Positions 42,312 through 51,704 of a stretch of DNA of 52,791 nucleotides are shown piece by piece. The DNA is from Candidatus Poribacteria bacterium (GTDB lineage: Bacteria; Poribacteria; WGA-4E; WGA-3G). The notes beneath the pieces were generated by a model that worked only from the letters and a program-made list of their open reading frames with translations, ran no database searches and had not been told where the DNA came from. Both the position numbers and the translations under genes were made by a program. Each line of letters starts with the position of its first letter. Within the stretch, counting starts at the first letter, position 1. Location: positions 48,853 to 101,643 of the forward strand of contig PYJC01000074.1 of the NCBI GenBank assembly GCA_003635255.1, read 5' to 3'.

Positions 42312-43493
42312 TTATTTTGCTGCCTCAATCCGGCGAATCGCCTTTTGCGCAGCACGACGAACGTTTTTAGAACGATCCGCCAGTGCCTGTGTCAATGCGG
42401 TTAGGGCATCGGGTGATTTCGCGCGCATCTCACCCAATTCGTCAGCGGCGTTGCGTCGGACATCCGCGACGGGGTCCGTCAATGCAACGAGGAGCGGTTT
42501 TACAACCATCTCATCGGATTCACCCCGCTTCACGAGTGCTTCACCAATTTCCCCGAGGACATCAACAACATGTCCACGTGTCGTCGCTGATTGACTGTTC
42601 GTGAGTGCATCTACCAACATAGGTGTGATGCTTACAGCATGGCTTCTACCGAGTTTAATCAACACGTCTTCAGCACGTGCCCGCACAGACTTAGCATCAT
42701 CTGACAGCGCACGTATCAACGCGGCAAACGTTTGCGTTGAAGTCTCGCGTATATCAGACAACTCAGCTATCGCATTGGTTCGGACTTTTGTCGAGTCATC
42801 ATTTAGACCCACAATTAAAGCGTCTCGAATTGTGTCGGTGGACTGTCCATTTTCTGCGAGATCTTCGCCGATCTGTCCTAAAACATCGAGTACATCGTCG
42901 CGTGCACTTGATGAACCTTTCGTTTGGACAGCGATGAGTGCCGGCACGACGACAGCCAGTGATTCCGCAGATGTCGGACGAACGTCACCCAATTCCGCAA
43001 TTGCCTCACGGAAAACATCATCAGAATCGTCTTTGAGTGCCATCGCTAAACCGATCGCAGCGGCATCATAATTCCGCCCTGCTTTCCGCTCATCTTCACC
43101 GATTTCACCTAACGCTTCAGCCGCTTTTCTGCGTACGCTTTTAGACGGATCCTTGAGCATTGCAACGAGTGCAGCAGTCCCAGGATTCCCGATTTCTTCA
43201 AGGAAATCTACAAATTGCCGTCTTACAGCGTCAGGTTCATCTGTTAAAGTCGGTGCGATTTGTGCAAGTAATTGGGATTGCCACCTTGCTTGCTGTGCTC
43301 TGTATTCTGCTTTGAGTGCCTCAAGCTCCGCGGTAAGTTGCGGGAGGACTTCTTCTTCTGCTTGCGCTGTCGCTTCCTGAAACCGGACTATCTGGCTAAC
43401 GCCAAAACCGAGCGACAGTATAGCAACCATTGTTATTATCCAAAACCATCGTTTAGTGTTTGTCTTCTGTATGAATCGTTTCTGAATCAACAT
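42312..43493 (-). CDS. Membrane-anchored HEAT-repeat protein
   Basis: A 393-residue protein with a membrane segment near residues 16-35 (WFWIITMVAILSLGFGVSQIV), a helical coiled-coil stretch (about 40-75), then about seven HEAT repeats. The repeats include LVAMLKDPSKSVRRKAAEALGEIGED, LNDDSTKVRTNAIAELSDI and LTDPVADVRRNAADELGEM. HEAT arrays bind other proteins; no enzymatic motif is seen. The segment could also be a signal anchor, putting the repeats in the periplasm. AAGGAGG seven bases upstream of the ATG is a strong ribosome site. It lies upstream of the T2SS operon on the same strand with a 294-base gap, so a functional link is possible but unproven. Confidence 0.8.
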   Translation of the reverse strand: MLIQKRFIQKTNTKRWFWIITMVAILSLGFGVSQIVRFQEATAQAEEEVLPQLTAELEALKAEYRAQQARWQSQLLAQIAPTLTDEPDAVRRQFVDFLEEIGNPGTAALVAMLKDPSKSVRRKAAEALGEIGEDERKAGRNYDAAAIGLAMALKDDSDDVFREAIAELGDVRPTSAESLAVVVPALIAVQTKGSSSARDDVLDVLGQIGEDLAENGQSTDTIRDALIVGLNDDSTKVRTNAIAELSDIRETSTQTFAALIRALSDDAKSVRARAEDVLIKLGRSHAVSITPMLVDALTNSQSATTRGHVVDVLGEIGEALVKRGESDEMVVKPLLVALTDPVADVRRNAADELGEMRAKSPDALTALTQALADRSKNVRRAAQKAIRRIEAAK

Positions 43494-43520
43494 CGTTGCC
43501 TCCTTAATCGGTTAAACCTA

Positions 43521-43644
43521 TAGGGCTTACGCATCTCCTCTTAAAGTCCCCTGATAAGGGGCGGGGAATGCCCATAAGGCATTCATACCGTTGATTCTTT
43601 AGGGGGTTTAAATGTCCAATGTTGTTCAATTTGCGTAAGTCCTA
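43521..43644. repeat. Mini-element copy C (complete, 124 bp)
   Basis: Terminal inverted repeats TAGGGCTTACGCA (43521-43533) and TGCGTAAGTCCTA (43632-43644), 12 of 13 bases matching. Inside are CTTAAAGTCCCCTGATAAGGGG, a GAATGCC/GGCATTC hairpin and TTTAGGGGGTTTAAAT. It fills the gap between the DUF3352-like and HEAT-repeat genes. CCTA occurs next to both ends and may be a target duplication. Confidence 0.8.
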
Positions 43645-43664
43645 ACCTAATAAGATAGCGTCTC

Positions 43665-45329
43665 CTAATTCTCCATAGCCCAAACGTAGAATGGAATGAG
43701 TTTTGCAAGCACTTCAAGTGGTGTATCTTCCACCGACAGTACGATTTCAAACAATACCGTATCATCTTCTACCGAGACCCACGTGAGCGATGGTGCGATT
43801 TCTTCGGAACTGACAATTACCTTGTCAGCAGGGAGTGCTCCTTCCCCCGCTGTTTCTAAAGCTCGTGCTAAATTCAGTTGTGCAAATACTATTGGGTTTT
43901 CTGGTACATGCTTCAAATAGGCGGGCTTCTTTTTTTTCTTTACGCCATCTACGAGTGCGTACATCTGCTCCTCTGAAAAGCTGAAAAGAAACAGCCCTGA
44001 TGCCTCACTATAATAGATATTTGTTGCGAACTCCGACAGCGTTGCCTCATTATAAACCGTTTGAGAAACAGAAATATTTTGCAAGTTAGAAAGACTGTTG
44101 GTAAACTGATTCCATTTCAAGAAATTGGTAGGCTTAAAAATTAAGCCTCCATCCGTTTCTACCGCAGCAGCGTCTATTGTAAACGAATTATCAGCGTTAA
44201 TTTCGAGGCTTTCAAAGGATGTCGGATCGAATCGGGATAAATCAGATACCGACAAAGCAAGCTCCCCAGTTAGCCCTGTCATAACATCATCTTCCAGATC
44301 AAGGTTCAAAAGTCCCTCCAAATAAGAAATGCCTTCGATGATGTCATCTGTCAGATTTTTCTCTATCTCGGAACGAACGATTTTCCATGCACCGTTCACG
44401 ACATTCGAGGTTACGGCAATAAACAAATCCTCTTTACCGGACAATGCGTTTAAAACTTCGAGTTTTTCGCCTTTCTCCAAAAACAAACCGATCTCGTTTT
44501 CTGCAAAGTCTGGAGCCTTCGGATTGAATCGCACGGCGACTTGATGGAAAGGACCGGGTTCCAGCAAATTAAGCCGTACATATACAGATTGAAAGATGGG
44601 AAACTGTGTGCGTCTCCATTCATCTAAACCATTTATCTCTATCCATTTATCCAAAGATGATGCGTGTTCCATGTCAGCAAATATGACAACCTCTCCTGAC
44701 CCTATTTTCTTTTGCATTCCGGCAAATCCCTCGTTATGCCGGATAGAGGGCGCACCGTTCCGGTAGGTATCCATTAACTTTTCAAAACTCCATTCGCCAA
44801 CACCAAGCACAAGAAAATCTTCAATAAATCCGTATTTGGCAATATTTTGGTTTATCTCCATAACGTTATAGCGAACCCGCTGGTACACCCCTGCATCCAA
44901 ACGCAAGGTATTTCCGCCAGTCAATCCGATAGCACCCTCTGCAATTTTGGTAAACCGTTGGAGTTCGCTGAGGTTTCCGCCTGAATGGACAACGAACCCA
45001 ACTTGCGGCGATTCTGTTTCATCTAACCAAACGGCTAATGCGGTTTGGTACCCGATCGTTTCCAGTACACTTAGCAGGTCTGTACTCAGAAAAGCTTCAG
45101 CCATGCGGATCGCTTTCCGAATTTCCTCTGAGTCGTCTGGTAAGAGTGCGAGTGCTTTCTGCCAAGTTTCGGAAGTCTCAATTTCGCCGTAGACTTCGTC
45201 TATATGCTGGAGTTGCACATACAAAATACTCTCTTTTGGCATGAAGTCTTCAACCTTTGCGGCATTGGCGGAAAAAGCGATACCGATAAGGAAAAAAATA
45301 AAAATAGTTGTTTTCAATTTGTGTTTCAT
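43665..45329 (-). CDS. DUF3352-like exported protein
   Basis: A 554-residue protein with a signal peptide (MKHKLKTTIFIFFLIGIAFSANA). The mature part has the organisation of DUF3352: an opening FMPKESILYVQLQHIDEVY, tandem alpha/beta units (EVVIFADMEHASSLDKWIEI; NPIVFAQLNLARALETAG) and a long helical insertion. The function of this family is not established. GAGGG five bases upstream supports the ATG at 45329; the longer frame to 45404 would overlap the symporter gene. It lies 34 bases after the symporter gene and may be its co-transcribed neighbour. Nothing in the sequence points to a catalytic role. Confidence 0.7.
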   Translation of the reverse strand: MKHKLKTTIFIFFLIGIAFSANAAKVEDFMPKESILYVQLQHIDEVYGEIETSETWQKALALLPDDSEEIRKAIRMAEAFLSTDLLSVLETIGYQTALAVWLDETESPQVGFVVHSGGNLSELQRFTKIAEGAIGLTGGNTLRLDAGVYQRVRYNVMEINQNIAKYGFIEDFLVLGVGEWSFEKLMDTYRNGAPSIRHNEGFAGMQKKIGSGEVVIFADMEHASSLDKWIEINGLDEWRRTQFPIFQSVYVRLNLLEPGPFHQVAVRFNPKAPDFAENEIGLFLEKGEKLEVLNALSGKEDLFIAVTSNVVNGAWKIVRSEIEKNLTDDIIEGISYLEGLLNLDLEDDVMTGLTGELALSVSDLSRFDPTSFESLEINADNSFTIDAAAVETDGGLIFKPTNFLKWNQFTNSLSNLQNISVSQTVYNEATLSEFATNIYYSEASGLFLFSFSEEQMYALVDGVKKKKKPAYLKHVPENPIVFAQLNLARALETAGEGALPADKVIVSSEEIAPSLTWVSVEDDTVLFEIVLSVEDTPLEVLAKLIPFYVWAMEN

Positions 45330-45363
45330 GAGGTCCCTCGACGTGTGCTCTTGAAATACATAG

Positions 45364-47061
45364 TTATGGAAGCCGGATGTCTTCAACGAGTGCCTGCACC
45401 TCATCTGGGGGTGGGGGTGTCAAAGCCGATACACCGATAGCAACAATGAAGTTTAGCACCATACCGAGCGTCCCGATCCCTTCAGGCGAAATACCCCATA
45501 ACCAGTGCGCTGATGTGTTGTGATCTGGATTGATAAATTTGAAGTAGATGATATACGCCGCTGTAAACGTGATACCGACAATCATACCGCTGACCGCCCC
45601 GGCTTTGTTCATCCGTTTGGAGAAGATGCCCATGACAATCGCGGGGAAGAATGAACTCGCTGCAAGTCCGAAGGCGAATGCGACGACTTGTGCCACAAAC
45701 CCCGGCGGATCTATACCAAAATACCCGGCAATGCAAACGGCAACGCCTGCAGCGATGCGCGCTGCTGTTAACTCTTGTTTCTCTGACAACCCCGGCGCGA
45801 TGCTACCCTTGAGTAAGTCATGCGCGACCGCTGTTGAGATCACTAATAGCAAACCCGCAGCCGTTGACAGTGCAGCTGCCAAACCGCCAGCTGCGACTAA
45901 CCCGACAACCCAATTCGGAAGTTTCGCAATCTCAGGGTTCGCCAATACCATGATGTCGCGATCAATCGTAAGTTCGTTTTTTATTTCAGATTTCGGTCCG
46001 CGATACTGAATCCGTCCATCGTCGTTCAAATCGTCGAACTTAATCAAGCCTGTCGTTTCCCAATTCTTAAACCACGAGGGTACATCTTCATATTTGACAT
46101 CCCTGAGTTCACCATCCTGCTCAAATCTAACGGTTTGCAGCAGATTCGTCCGAGCAAATATAGCGACCGCTGGTGCGGTAGTATAGAGAAGCGCGATGAA
46201 TAGGAGTGCCCACCCGGCAGAAATTCGGGCTTCAGAGGCTTTTCGGACGGTATAGAATCGGATAATCACATGGGGGAGTCCGGCTGTTCCCAACATCAAC
46301 GCTGCTGTGATGAAAAAGACATCAATCGTGGCTTTACTGCCATCGGTATATAGGTTAAACCCCAACTCTTCGTTCAAACCGTTGAGTCGATCCAAGAGAT
46401 ATAGCCCTGAACCGTCTGCTACTTTCCCCATCAATCCGAGTTGAGGGATAGCATTGCCTGTAATGAGGATAGAGATAAAAATCGCAGGGACGAGATAGGC
46501 AAAAATCAGCACACAGTATTGTGCGACTTGCGTGTAGGTAATGCCTTTCATCCCGCCAAGTACGGCATAAAAGAATACAATTCCCATCCCGATAAATACA
46601 CCCGTCTCAACATTGACACTCAGAAACCGAGAAAAGACAATACCGACACCGCGCATCTGTCCTGCCACGTAGGTAAACGAGACAAAAATTGCGCATACAA
46701 CAGCGACAATCCGAGCCAATTGCGAGTAATACCGGTCGCCTACGAAATCGGGGACCGTATACTTACCGAATTTGCGGAGATAAGGTGCCAACAATAACGC
46801 CAGCAGTACGTAGCCACCTGTCCATCCGAGCAGGTAGACGGACCCGTCGCGTCCCATAAACGAGATCATCCCTGCCATTGCGATGAAAGAGGCGGCACTC
46901 ATCCAATCCGCTGCTGTCGCCATGCCGTTGACGATGGGGTGTACATTGCTCCCCGCAACATAGAAATCACCCGTAGAACGTGCCTTCGACCAGAGCGCGA
47001 CCCCGATATACAACGCGAAGGAGAGTGCTACCATTATAAATGTCCATGCTTGTACGTTCAT
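45364..47061 (-). CDS. Sodium:solute symporter, large subunit (ActP/VC_2705-type)
   Basis: A 565-residue polytopic transporter of the SSS family with about 13 membrane segments. Diagnostic stretches are VAGSNVHPIVNGMATAADWMSAASFI, GWTGGYVLLALLLAPYLRKFGKYTVPDFVGDRYYS and AALSTAAGLLLVISTAVAHDLLK. The extra-membrane insertion with DLNDDGRIQYRGP (about 330-360), containing an EF-hand-like acidic loop, is typical of the VC_2705/TIGR03648 group rather than of plain ActP. It overlaps the small-subunit gene by four bases (ATGA), so the two are translationally coupled and probably form one carrier. Substrate may be a short organic acid; this is inference from the family. Confidence 0.88.
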   Translation of the reverse strand: MNVQAWTFIMVALSFALYIGVALWSKARSTGDFYVAGSNVHPIVNGMATAADWMSAASFIAMAGMISFMGRDGSVYLLGWTGGYVLLALLLAPYLRKFGKYTVPDFVGDRYYSQLARIVAVVCAIFVSFTYVAGQMRGVGIVFSRFLSVNVETGVFIGMGIVFFYAVLGGMKGITYTQVAQYCVLIFAYLVPAIFISILITGNAIPQLGLMGKVADGSGLYLLDRLNGLNEELGFNLYTDGSKATIDVFFITAALMLGTAGLPHVIIRFYTVRKASEARISAGWALLFIALLYTTAPAVAIFARTNLLQTVRFEQDGELRDVKYEDVPSWFKNWETTGLIKFDDLNDDGRIQYRGPKSEIKNELTIDRDIMVLANPEIAKLPNWVVGLVAAGGLAAALSTAAGLLLVISTAVAHDLLKGSIAPGLSEKQELTAARIAAGVAVCIAGYFGIDPPGFVAQVVAFAFGLAASSFFPAIVMGIFSKRMNKAGAVSGMIVGITFTAAYIIYFKFINPDHNTSAHWLWGISPEGIGTLGMVLNFIVAIGVSALTPPPPDEVQALVEDIRLP

Positions 47062-47348
47062 GACTGTTCTGCGCCCTCCTTATCTTCATTTTCCTGTTGT
47101 TGGGCATATTTCTTCTCCAAACGATTCATCAACCAAGCATAGACAAAGATGAGTACAACGAAAATCCAGATGGACGCCTGTTGCGAAAAATAGAACCCAA
47201 GCGGACATCCGCCAATACGGATTTTGTCGAGCTGCTCTACAAACACAACTGAGCAAAGACACGAGGTAACGAACCAAATTCCCAATAAGATAACGAGGTA
47301 TTGCAGATTTTTCCGCCAATATGCTTTATTCTTCGCCGATGACTCCAT
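47058..47348 (-). CDS. Symporter small subunit (DUF4212)
   Basis: A 96-residue membrane protein with two hydrophobic segments (YLVILLGIWFVTSCLCSVVF and SIWIFVVLIFVYAWLMNRLEKKY) and the short loop LDKIRIGGCPLGFYFSQQ, which is the signature of DUF4212. Members are encoded next to SSS symporters and are taken to be their small subunit. GGAGG eight bases before the ATG; stop overlaps the large-subunit start by four bases. Confidence 0.9.
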   Translation of the reverse strand: MESSAKNKAYWRKNLQYLVILLGIWFVTSCLCSVVFVEQLDKIRIGGCPLGFYFSQQASIWIFVVLIFVYAWLMNRLEKKYAQQQENEDKEGAEQS

Positions 47349-47419
47349 AAATTGTCCTCCACTGTTAAGAGAATAGTTCCGAAACCTGCATTAAACCGTA
47401 TCAAAAAACAGTATCCCTG

Positions 47420-48007
47420 TCAATAATTCTCTGGAAACATCAATCGTTCGATATGTTCAATTAGAATGTGCAACACTTTAATATGGATTTCCTGAATCCG
47501 ATCCGCTGTATCACCGGGGGCAATCAGACATATATCACAGTGTTGCTTAAGATTTCCGCCATCACCACCGAGTAGCCCAAATACGTGCATCCCACGCGAT
47601 TTCGCCATCGCTGCTGCACGGACAACATTTTCAGAATTTCCACTGGTTGAAAGCACAACGAGTAGGTCGCCAGTGTGTCCGAGGGCCGATAGCGGCCGCG
47701 CGAAGACCTCGTCAAATCCGAAATCGTTTGCTGTGCAAGTGATATGTCCAGCATCGCTAAGTGCGATTGCCGGAAGCGGTCTCCGATCGCCCCGAAACTT
47801 TCCGGTGCATTCCTCAGCAAAATGGACAGCATCGCACAAACTTCCGCCATTCCCACACGTGAAGATTCTGCCTTGCCGTTCAAACACGTCTCGCATCATC
47901 TCTGCTGTCTCTGCGATGGTTGCGATATTCCCAGGATTTCGGATAAACCGATCGAGTACGTCCTGCGCTTCTAACAACGCATCGCGAATGCTATGCAAAA
48001 TATCCAT
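47420..48007 (-). CDS. gmhA: Sedoheptulose-7-phosphate isomerase (GmhA), SIS domain
   Basis: GmhA isomerises sedoheptulose 7-phosphate to D-glycero-D-manno-heptose 7-phosphate, the first step toward ADP-heptose for the LPS core. The 195-residue cytoplasmic protein has FTCGNGGSLCDAVHFAEECTGKFR (sugar-phosphate loop and His/Glu metal ligands), VLSTSGNSENVVRAA (phosphate binding) and IQEIHIKVLHILIEHIE (second His/Glu cluster). Length matches the family. It lies 30 bases after the ABC permease gene and 71 bases before the symporter small-subunit gene; other heptose genes are not nearby. Confidence 0.92.
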   Translation of the reverse strand: MDILHSIRDALLEAQDVLDRFIRNPGNIATIAETAEMMRDVFERQGRIFTCGNGGSLCDAVHFAEECTGKFRGDRRPLPAIALSDAGHITCTANDFGFDEVFARPLSALGHTGDLLVVLSTSGNSENVVRAAAMAKSRGMHVFGLLGGDGGNLKQHCDICLIAPGDTADRIQEIHIKVLHILIEHIERLMFPENY

Positions 48008-48037
48008 AATATCTTTTCTCTTTCTGTAAATCCATCC

Positions 48038-49837
48038 CTAAATCCGAAAAATTTCGCCTAACTTCCCGCCGAGTACGCGTCCTGCGCCAAGCAGACACGC
48101 AATCAGGATCAACATCCCAACCACACCGAGTGCGCTCGCCGTATATGCACCGTGATCGGGACGTTGAGAAAGCGACCAAATCGCTTTTGTAATCGGATAA
48201 TACTTGTCCTGCATCGCCAAGATTAAACTATCGCTGACCTCTAACATCGAAAAGGAGAACACGAGAATCGCACCCGCAAGGATGTTCGCGATAACCAAAG
48301 GTAAGGTTATCTTATACAGGGTACGGATCGGTGTCGCTCCCATGTTTTGTGATGCTTCTTCGTAGCTCACGCTTGTCTGTTGGAGTCCCGCGTAGATAGA
48401 GCGTAACATATACGGTAACCGCCGGACGGCGTAACTGATAATCAGGAGGAACGTCGGGTTTTTCCGCGGATCTATGACCGAAACGAGTCCATCAGGGAAA
48501 TACCGTAGCAGTAGCGTCGTATCCGCAAAACTACCCATATACCCAAACGCGATCGCGACACCGGGCAATGCTAACGGCAACATGGCAACCGCATCCAACA
48601 GATTTTGGAAGGGGAGCCGCTTGCGGGTTAACAAATACGATACGACAATCCCAACAAGGAGTGCTAACAACGTGCTGAAAATACTGTATTTTAGACTATT
48701 AAAGATACTCGGGAGTGTATCGTCATGTGTGAACGTCTCAACATAATGTGCGAAGGTCCACGATTGCGGTAACACGCTCAATCGCCACTGGCTTGCATCG
48801 GGTGTTAAGGAGACAAGGATGACACTGATATGGGGTAAGAGTGCCATAAACGTCAATCCACCGATAAAGAGATAGATGATGGTCCGCATACCCCATCTTG
48901 CCTCCGTTTCACGCGATGTCACATGCCCTCTACCGAGCATTTCATAATGTTTACTCCCTGTCCAGCGTTTGGAAACATAAAAGGCGAGTGCTGTTAGGAC
49001 GATGATTAGGACAACGAGTGCGTATCCCATCGGGTTCGTGTTCGCCTCAGTCACTTGTCGGAAAATTTGCACCGCCACAACTTCATTATAATTAAAAATC
49101 AGAGGTGTACCGAGGTCCGTGAACGCCCAGATGAAGACGAGAATCGCGCCTGCGAAATAACCCGGCATCATCAATGGAAGCGTTATCTGACGGAAAACTT
49201 GGAACCGGGATGCCCCCATATTCTCTGCGGCTTCCTCCAAACTCGGATCAACGTTTGAGAGTGCGGCGACGATGTTAAGGTACATTATCGGATAGAGGTG
49301 CAATGTTGACAACATCACCACACCCCAAAAGCCGCCACCGAACCAGTCAATAGTTCCTGCCATATCAATCAGCCCAAGTTTGACGAGAAGCATGTTGACG
49401 CTGCCATATAATCCGAACAACTTCTGCATGCCAATTGCCCCGACAAAGGGCGGCATAATCATCGGAATTAAGATAACGGAGCGTAACATATTGCGTCCCG
49501 GATACCGGTACCGGGTCAAGAAATATGCGAGTGGAAGGCTGATGACGCTCGTCATTATCGTGACCATTACGCCGATATTGAGACTGTTTACGACCAGTTT
49601 TCGGATATTCGGGTCGGTCGCCATCAGTTTAAAGTAGGTCAGATCAAATTTGCTTTGAATCCAGAACGCCTCTTTGAAAACATAAAGGAGCGGGTATATA
49701 AGGAAAATGACAAAAAACAGTGTTGTCAATCCAAGAACGAGTGTGATTGAGGGTGTTAAATCATATTTTCGTTTAATTTTGTCCATTAAAGACAGATTGG
49801 TATATGGGTTTTCTTCTGTCTCTGACCGATTCAGCAT
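48038..49837 (-). CDS. Two-domain ABC transporter permease (ferric iron/AfuB type)
   Basis: A 599-residue inner-membrane permease made of two fused BPD_transp_1 units with about 12 membrane segments. Both units have the EAA loop that contacts the ATPase: EEAAENMGASRFQVFRQITL and EEASQNMGATPIRTLYKITL. This two-in-one layout is typical of Fe3+, thiamine and putrescine-like importers (FbpB, SfuB, ThiP). It has GGAG eight bases before the ATG and a palindrome overlapping its likely -10. Its binding protein and ATPase genes are not in the window; on the upstream side the next gene (50021-51610) is unrelated. Substrate cannot be told. Confidence 0.88.
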   Translation of the reverse strand: MLNRSETEENPYTNLSLMDKIKRKYDLTPSITLVLGLTTLFFVIFLIYPLLYVFKEAFWIQSKFDLTYFKLMATDPNIRKLVVNSLNIGVMVTIMTSVISLPLAYFLTRYRYPGRNMLRSVILIPMIMPPFVGAIGMQKLFGLYGSVNMLLVKLGLIDMAGTIDWFGGGFWGVVMLSTLHLYPIMYLNIVAALSNVDPSLEEAAENMGASRFQVFRQITLPLMMPGYFAGAILVFIWAFTDLGTPLIFNYNEVVAVQIFRQVTEANTNPMGYALVVLIIVLTALAFYVSKRWTGSKHYEMLGRGHVTSRETEARWGMRTIIYLFIGGLTFMALLPHISVILVSLTPDASQWRLSVLPQSWTFAHYVETFTHDDTLPSIFNSLKYSIFSTLLALLVGIVVSYLLTRKRLPFQNLLDAVAMLPLALPGVAIAFGYMGSFADTTLLLRYFPDGLVSVIDPRKNPTFLLIISYAVRRLPYMLRSIYAGLQQTSVSYEEASQNMGATPIRTLYKITLPLVIANILAGAILVFSFSMLEVSDSLILAMQDKYYPITKAIWSLSQRPDHGAYTASALGVVGMLILIACLLGAGRVLGGKLGEIFRI

Positions 49838-49888
49838 CGCTTTCTCCGACCTTCTATGTGCAGGGAATGTTTTACATGCTACATCTGT

Positions 49889-49914
49889 AGGGTATTTTTT
49901 AATAATTATACCCT
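49889..49914. promoter_or_regulatory. Palindrome over the -10 region of the ABC permease gene
   Basis: AGGGTAT (49889-49895) and ATACCCT (49908-49914) are perfect 7-bp arms 12 bases apart. A minus-strand TATAAT (49910-49905) lies in one arm, about 70 bases before the permease ATG; the -35 match is weak. This is the arrangement of a repressor operator, but no known box (for example Fur) is matched. Confidence 0.4.
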
Positions 49915-49957
49915 ATAGACTGCCGAATTGCATATATTTTTCGCTCCAGCAGCAAAA

Positions 49958-50003
49958 GAGGCGTGATGGCATTCGACAGAAAGCCTACTCATCATCACAC
50001 CTC
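49958..50003 (-). terminator. Intrinsic terminator for the AAA ATPase gene
   Basis: GAGGCGTGATG (49958-49968) pairs with CATCACACCTC (49993-50003), 10 Watson-Crick pairs and one wobble, with a 24-base loop. On the minus strand the stem is followed by TTTT. It lies 18 bases after the stop at 50021. Confidence 0.65.
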
Positions 50004-50020
50004 AGGTTGTCCCTATTGTT

Positions 50021-51610
50021 TTATTTTTTTGAAGGACGTTCTTGCACCACAGGAATAACGTAACTCCGAATCGTCAGTCCATTTATTGTCTCTGTCTCTG
50101 TCCGCGGTTCCGGTGCCTCGCGGTGATCGAACACAACGTAGTAGCCCTCTGTTACGCCTTCTGTTGATAGATACGCCGCGAGTTGTTGTTTCTGGGCGGC
50201 ATAACCTCTTTCACCTCTCCAAATTTTTGTTTCAACGATATATTTTCTTTGGTTATGAAGGATGATCAGATCCATCCTGCCGCGTCCGGTTGGGACTTCC
50301 ATATACATTGTCCCGTTCATACTGGTAACGAACTGCTCCAGATAGGCGAAAAGGAGATGCTGTCCGATGAATTCTTGGGGTGTTTCGGGGACTTGTAGGA
50401 TCCTGAACCCTGCGCGGGCAATAAAGTCTCGAAAGTTATCTAAGAGCCGTTCCATGTGAATTTGTCCAGTGTCGGTGAGATACTGAAATTCATCGGTGTC
50501 TTCGGGGAAGTAATCGTTCTCCAATCCGTTGACTACTGGCTTAAATGCTTGTAAAATGCAATGTAGATAAATTGGATTGGCAATTTTACACATTCTGTCA
50601 GTGCCTCTCGCGAGTACTCCGTACGTTGCGAGTTCATTAACAAGTTCGTTGCGTAGGTTGAAAGGTACCCCTTCCTCATACAATGCAATTCGCATCAAAA
50701 AGTTTTCAAAGCGAGGATTTCGACGGATGTTGGTGGTCAAATGTGTTAGGTGGGTATTGCTTTCGTCCATGAGTTGTATGTGTGCTGCTGAAAAGTGTGC
50801 CAACGTGAGCGTTTCAGTTTTCGGAATGTCCAGTTCCTCGGTAAGTATTTGTGCGAATCGGTTGACGAGGAAGGGTTGTCCGCCTGTCTGTTTGTGAATG
50901 GCTTCAGTCACTTCCGGCGCAAAAGCCTGTCCGACCTCAGCGGTATATTGCCCAAACAGTTCTTGTACCTGTGCAAGCGTGAAGTTGGACAACGCAAAAT
51001 CGTCATGGATATTGAAGGGAGAAACAGAGCGATCATAGTTGAGTTGCGCGATGCTCTTGACACCGACAATGCCAAGGCTGTGGGGACATCGGGGAGAAGT
51101 CCTGGAGATATAGATGCGGCGGAGCGCATACAAGAAATCGTTCACGATTGCCGGAGGAATGCCATCGAACTCATCAATGAGGAGGACAACCTGTTGATTT
51201 TCTAACACCCTCGCCAATGCCTTGAAACCTCTGAGCATTGACACATTGTCGGTTAGGGTTGTGTTTTCTAAAAAATCTCTTAACGTCTCGAAGGGCTCTT
51301 CTCCGCGTTTGTAGTAAATATTCTCGATTTCCTCGCGGATATCTTCGGTGAGGTTACTATAAAAATCGGAAGGGGCAAGGTTTTTATATGCCTCAAAATC
51401 TAAATGAATAGGAAGGTAGGTCGGTGCCTCTGAGGCAAGGATATCCATAGCAGCGTAGAAGAAGGTTGTCTTTCCTGTTTGCCGGGGTGCGAAGATGACA
51501 ATATAACGTCCTTCTTTGACGCGTTTGATAAACTCGGTGAGTTCTTCCGTGCGGGGGACAACGTAATGCTGTTCAGGGTTCACAGGCCCCTGCGTACCAA
51601 ATCTTCTCAT
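50021..51610 (-). CDS. AAA-family ATPase fused to a PD-(D/E)XK nuclease-like domain
   Basis: A 529-residue cytoplasmic protein. The N-terminal half is an AAA/STAND-like ATPase with Walker A FAPRQTGKTT and Walker B VVLLIDEFDG, followed by a winged-helix-like region (GGQPFLVNRFAQILTEE). The C-terminal 130 residues contain MDLIILHNQRKYIVETKIW, the D...ExK core of PD-(D/E)XK nuclease folds. This AAA plus DUF1703-like layout is common in uncultured bacteria, with no settled function; defence or mobile-element roles have been proposed for relatives. The ATG at 51610 (MRRFGTQGPVNPE) is preferred; a GTG five codons earlier is in frame. Isolated gene with its own terminator, next to a truncated gene and a repeat cluster. 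Confidence 0.82.
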   Translation of the reverse strand: MRRFGTQGPVNPEQHYVVPRTEELTEFIKRVKEGRYIVIFAPRQTGKTTFFYAAMDILASEAPTYLPIHLDFEAYKNLAPSDFYSNLTEDIREEIENIYYKRGEEPFETLRDFLENTTLTDNVSMLRGFKALARVLENQQVVLLIDEFDGIPPAIVNDFLYALRRIYISRTSPRCPHSLGIVGVKSIAQLNYDRSVSPFNIHDDFALSNFTLAQVQELFGQYTAEVGQAFAPEVTEAIHKQTGGQPFLVNRFAQILTEELDIPKTETLTLAHFSAAHIQLMDESNTHLTHLTTNIRRNPRFENFLMRIALYEEGVPFNLRNELVNELATYGVLARGTDRMCKIANPIYLHCILQAFKPVVNGLENDYFPEDTDEFQYLTDTGQIHMERLLDNFRDFIARAGFRILQVPETPQEFIGQHLLFAYLEQFVTSMNGTMYMEVPTGRGRMDLIILHNQRKYIVETKIWRGERGYAAQKQQLAAYLSTEGVTEGYYVVFDHREAPEPRTETETINGLTIRSYVIPVVQERPSKK

Positions 51611-51704
51611 ATAGCCGAATCTCACTAAGATACGGGTTCATTTCCGAAACCGACAAATGTTACCACAACCATCATTAAAATAATACGGCATTTGCAAAGA
51701 AGAT

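Noticed and set aside
42601..43071. A Ser-rich 156-codon plus-strand frame opposite the HEAT-repeat gene
   Set aside because: Ser/Ala-rich antisense frames are expected opposite repetitive HEAT coding sequence.
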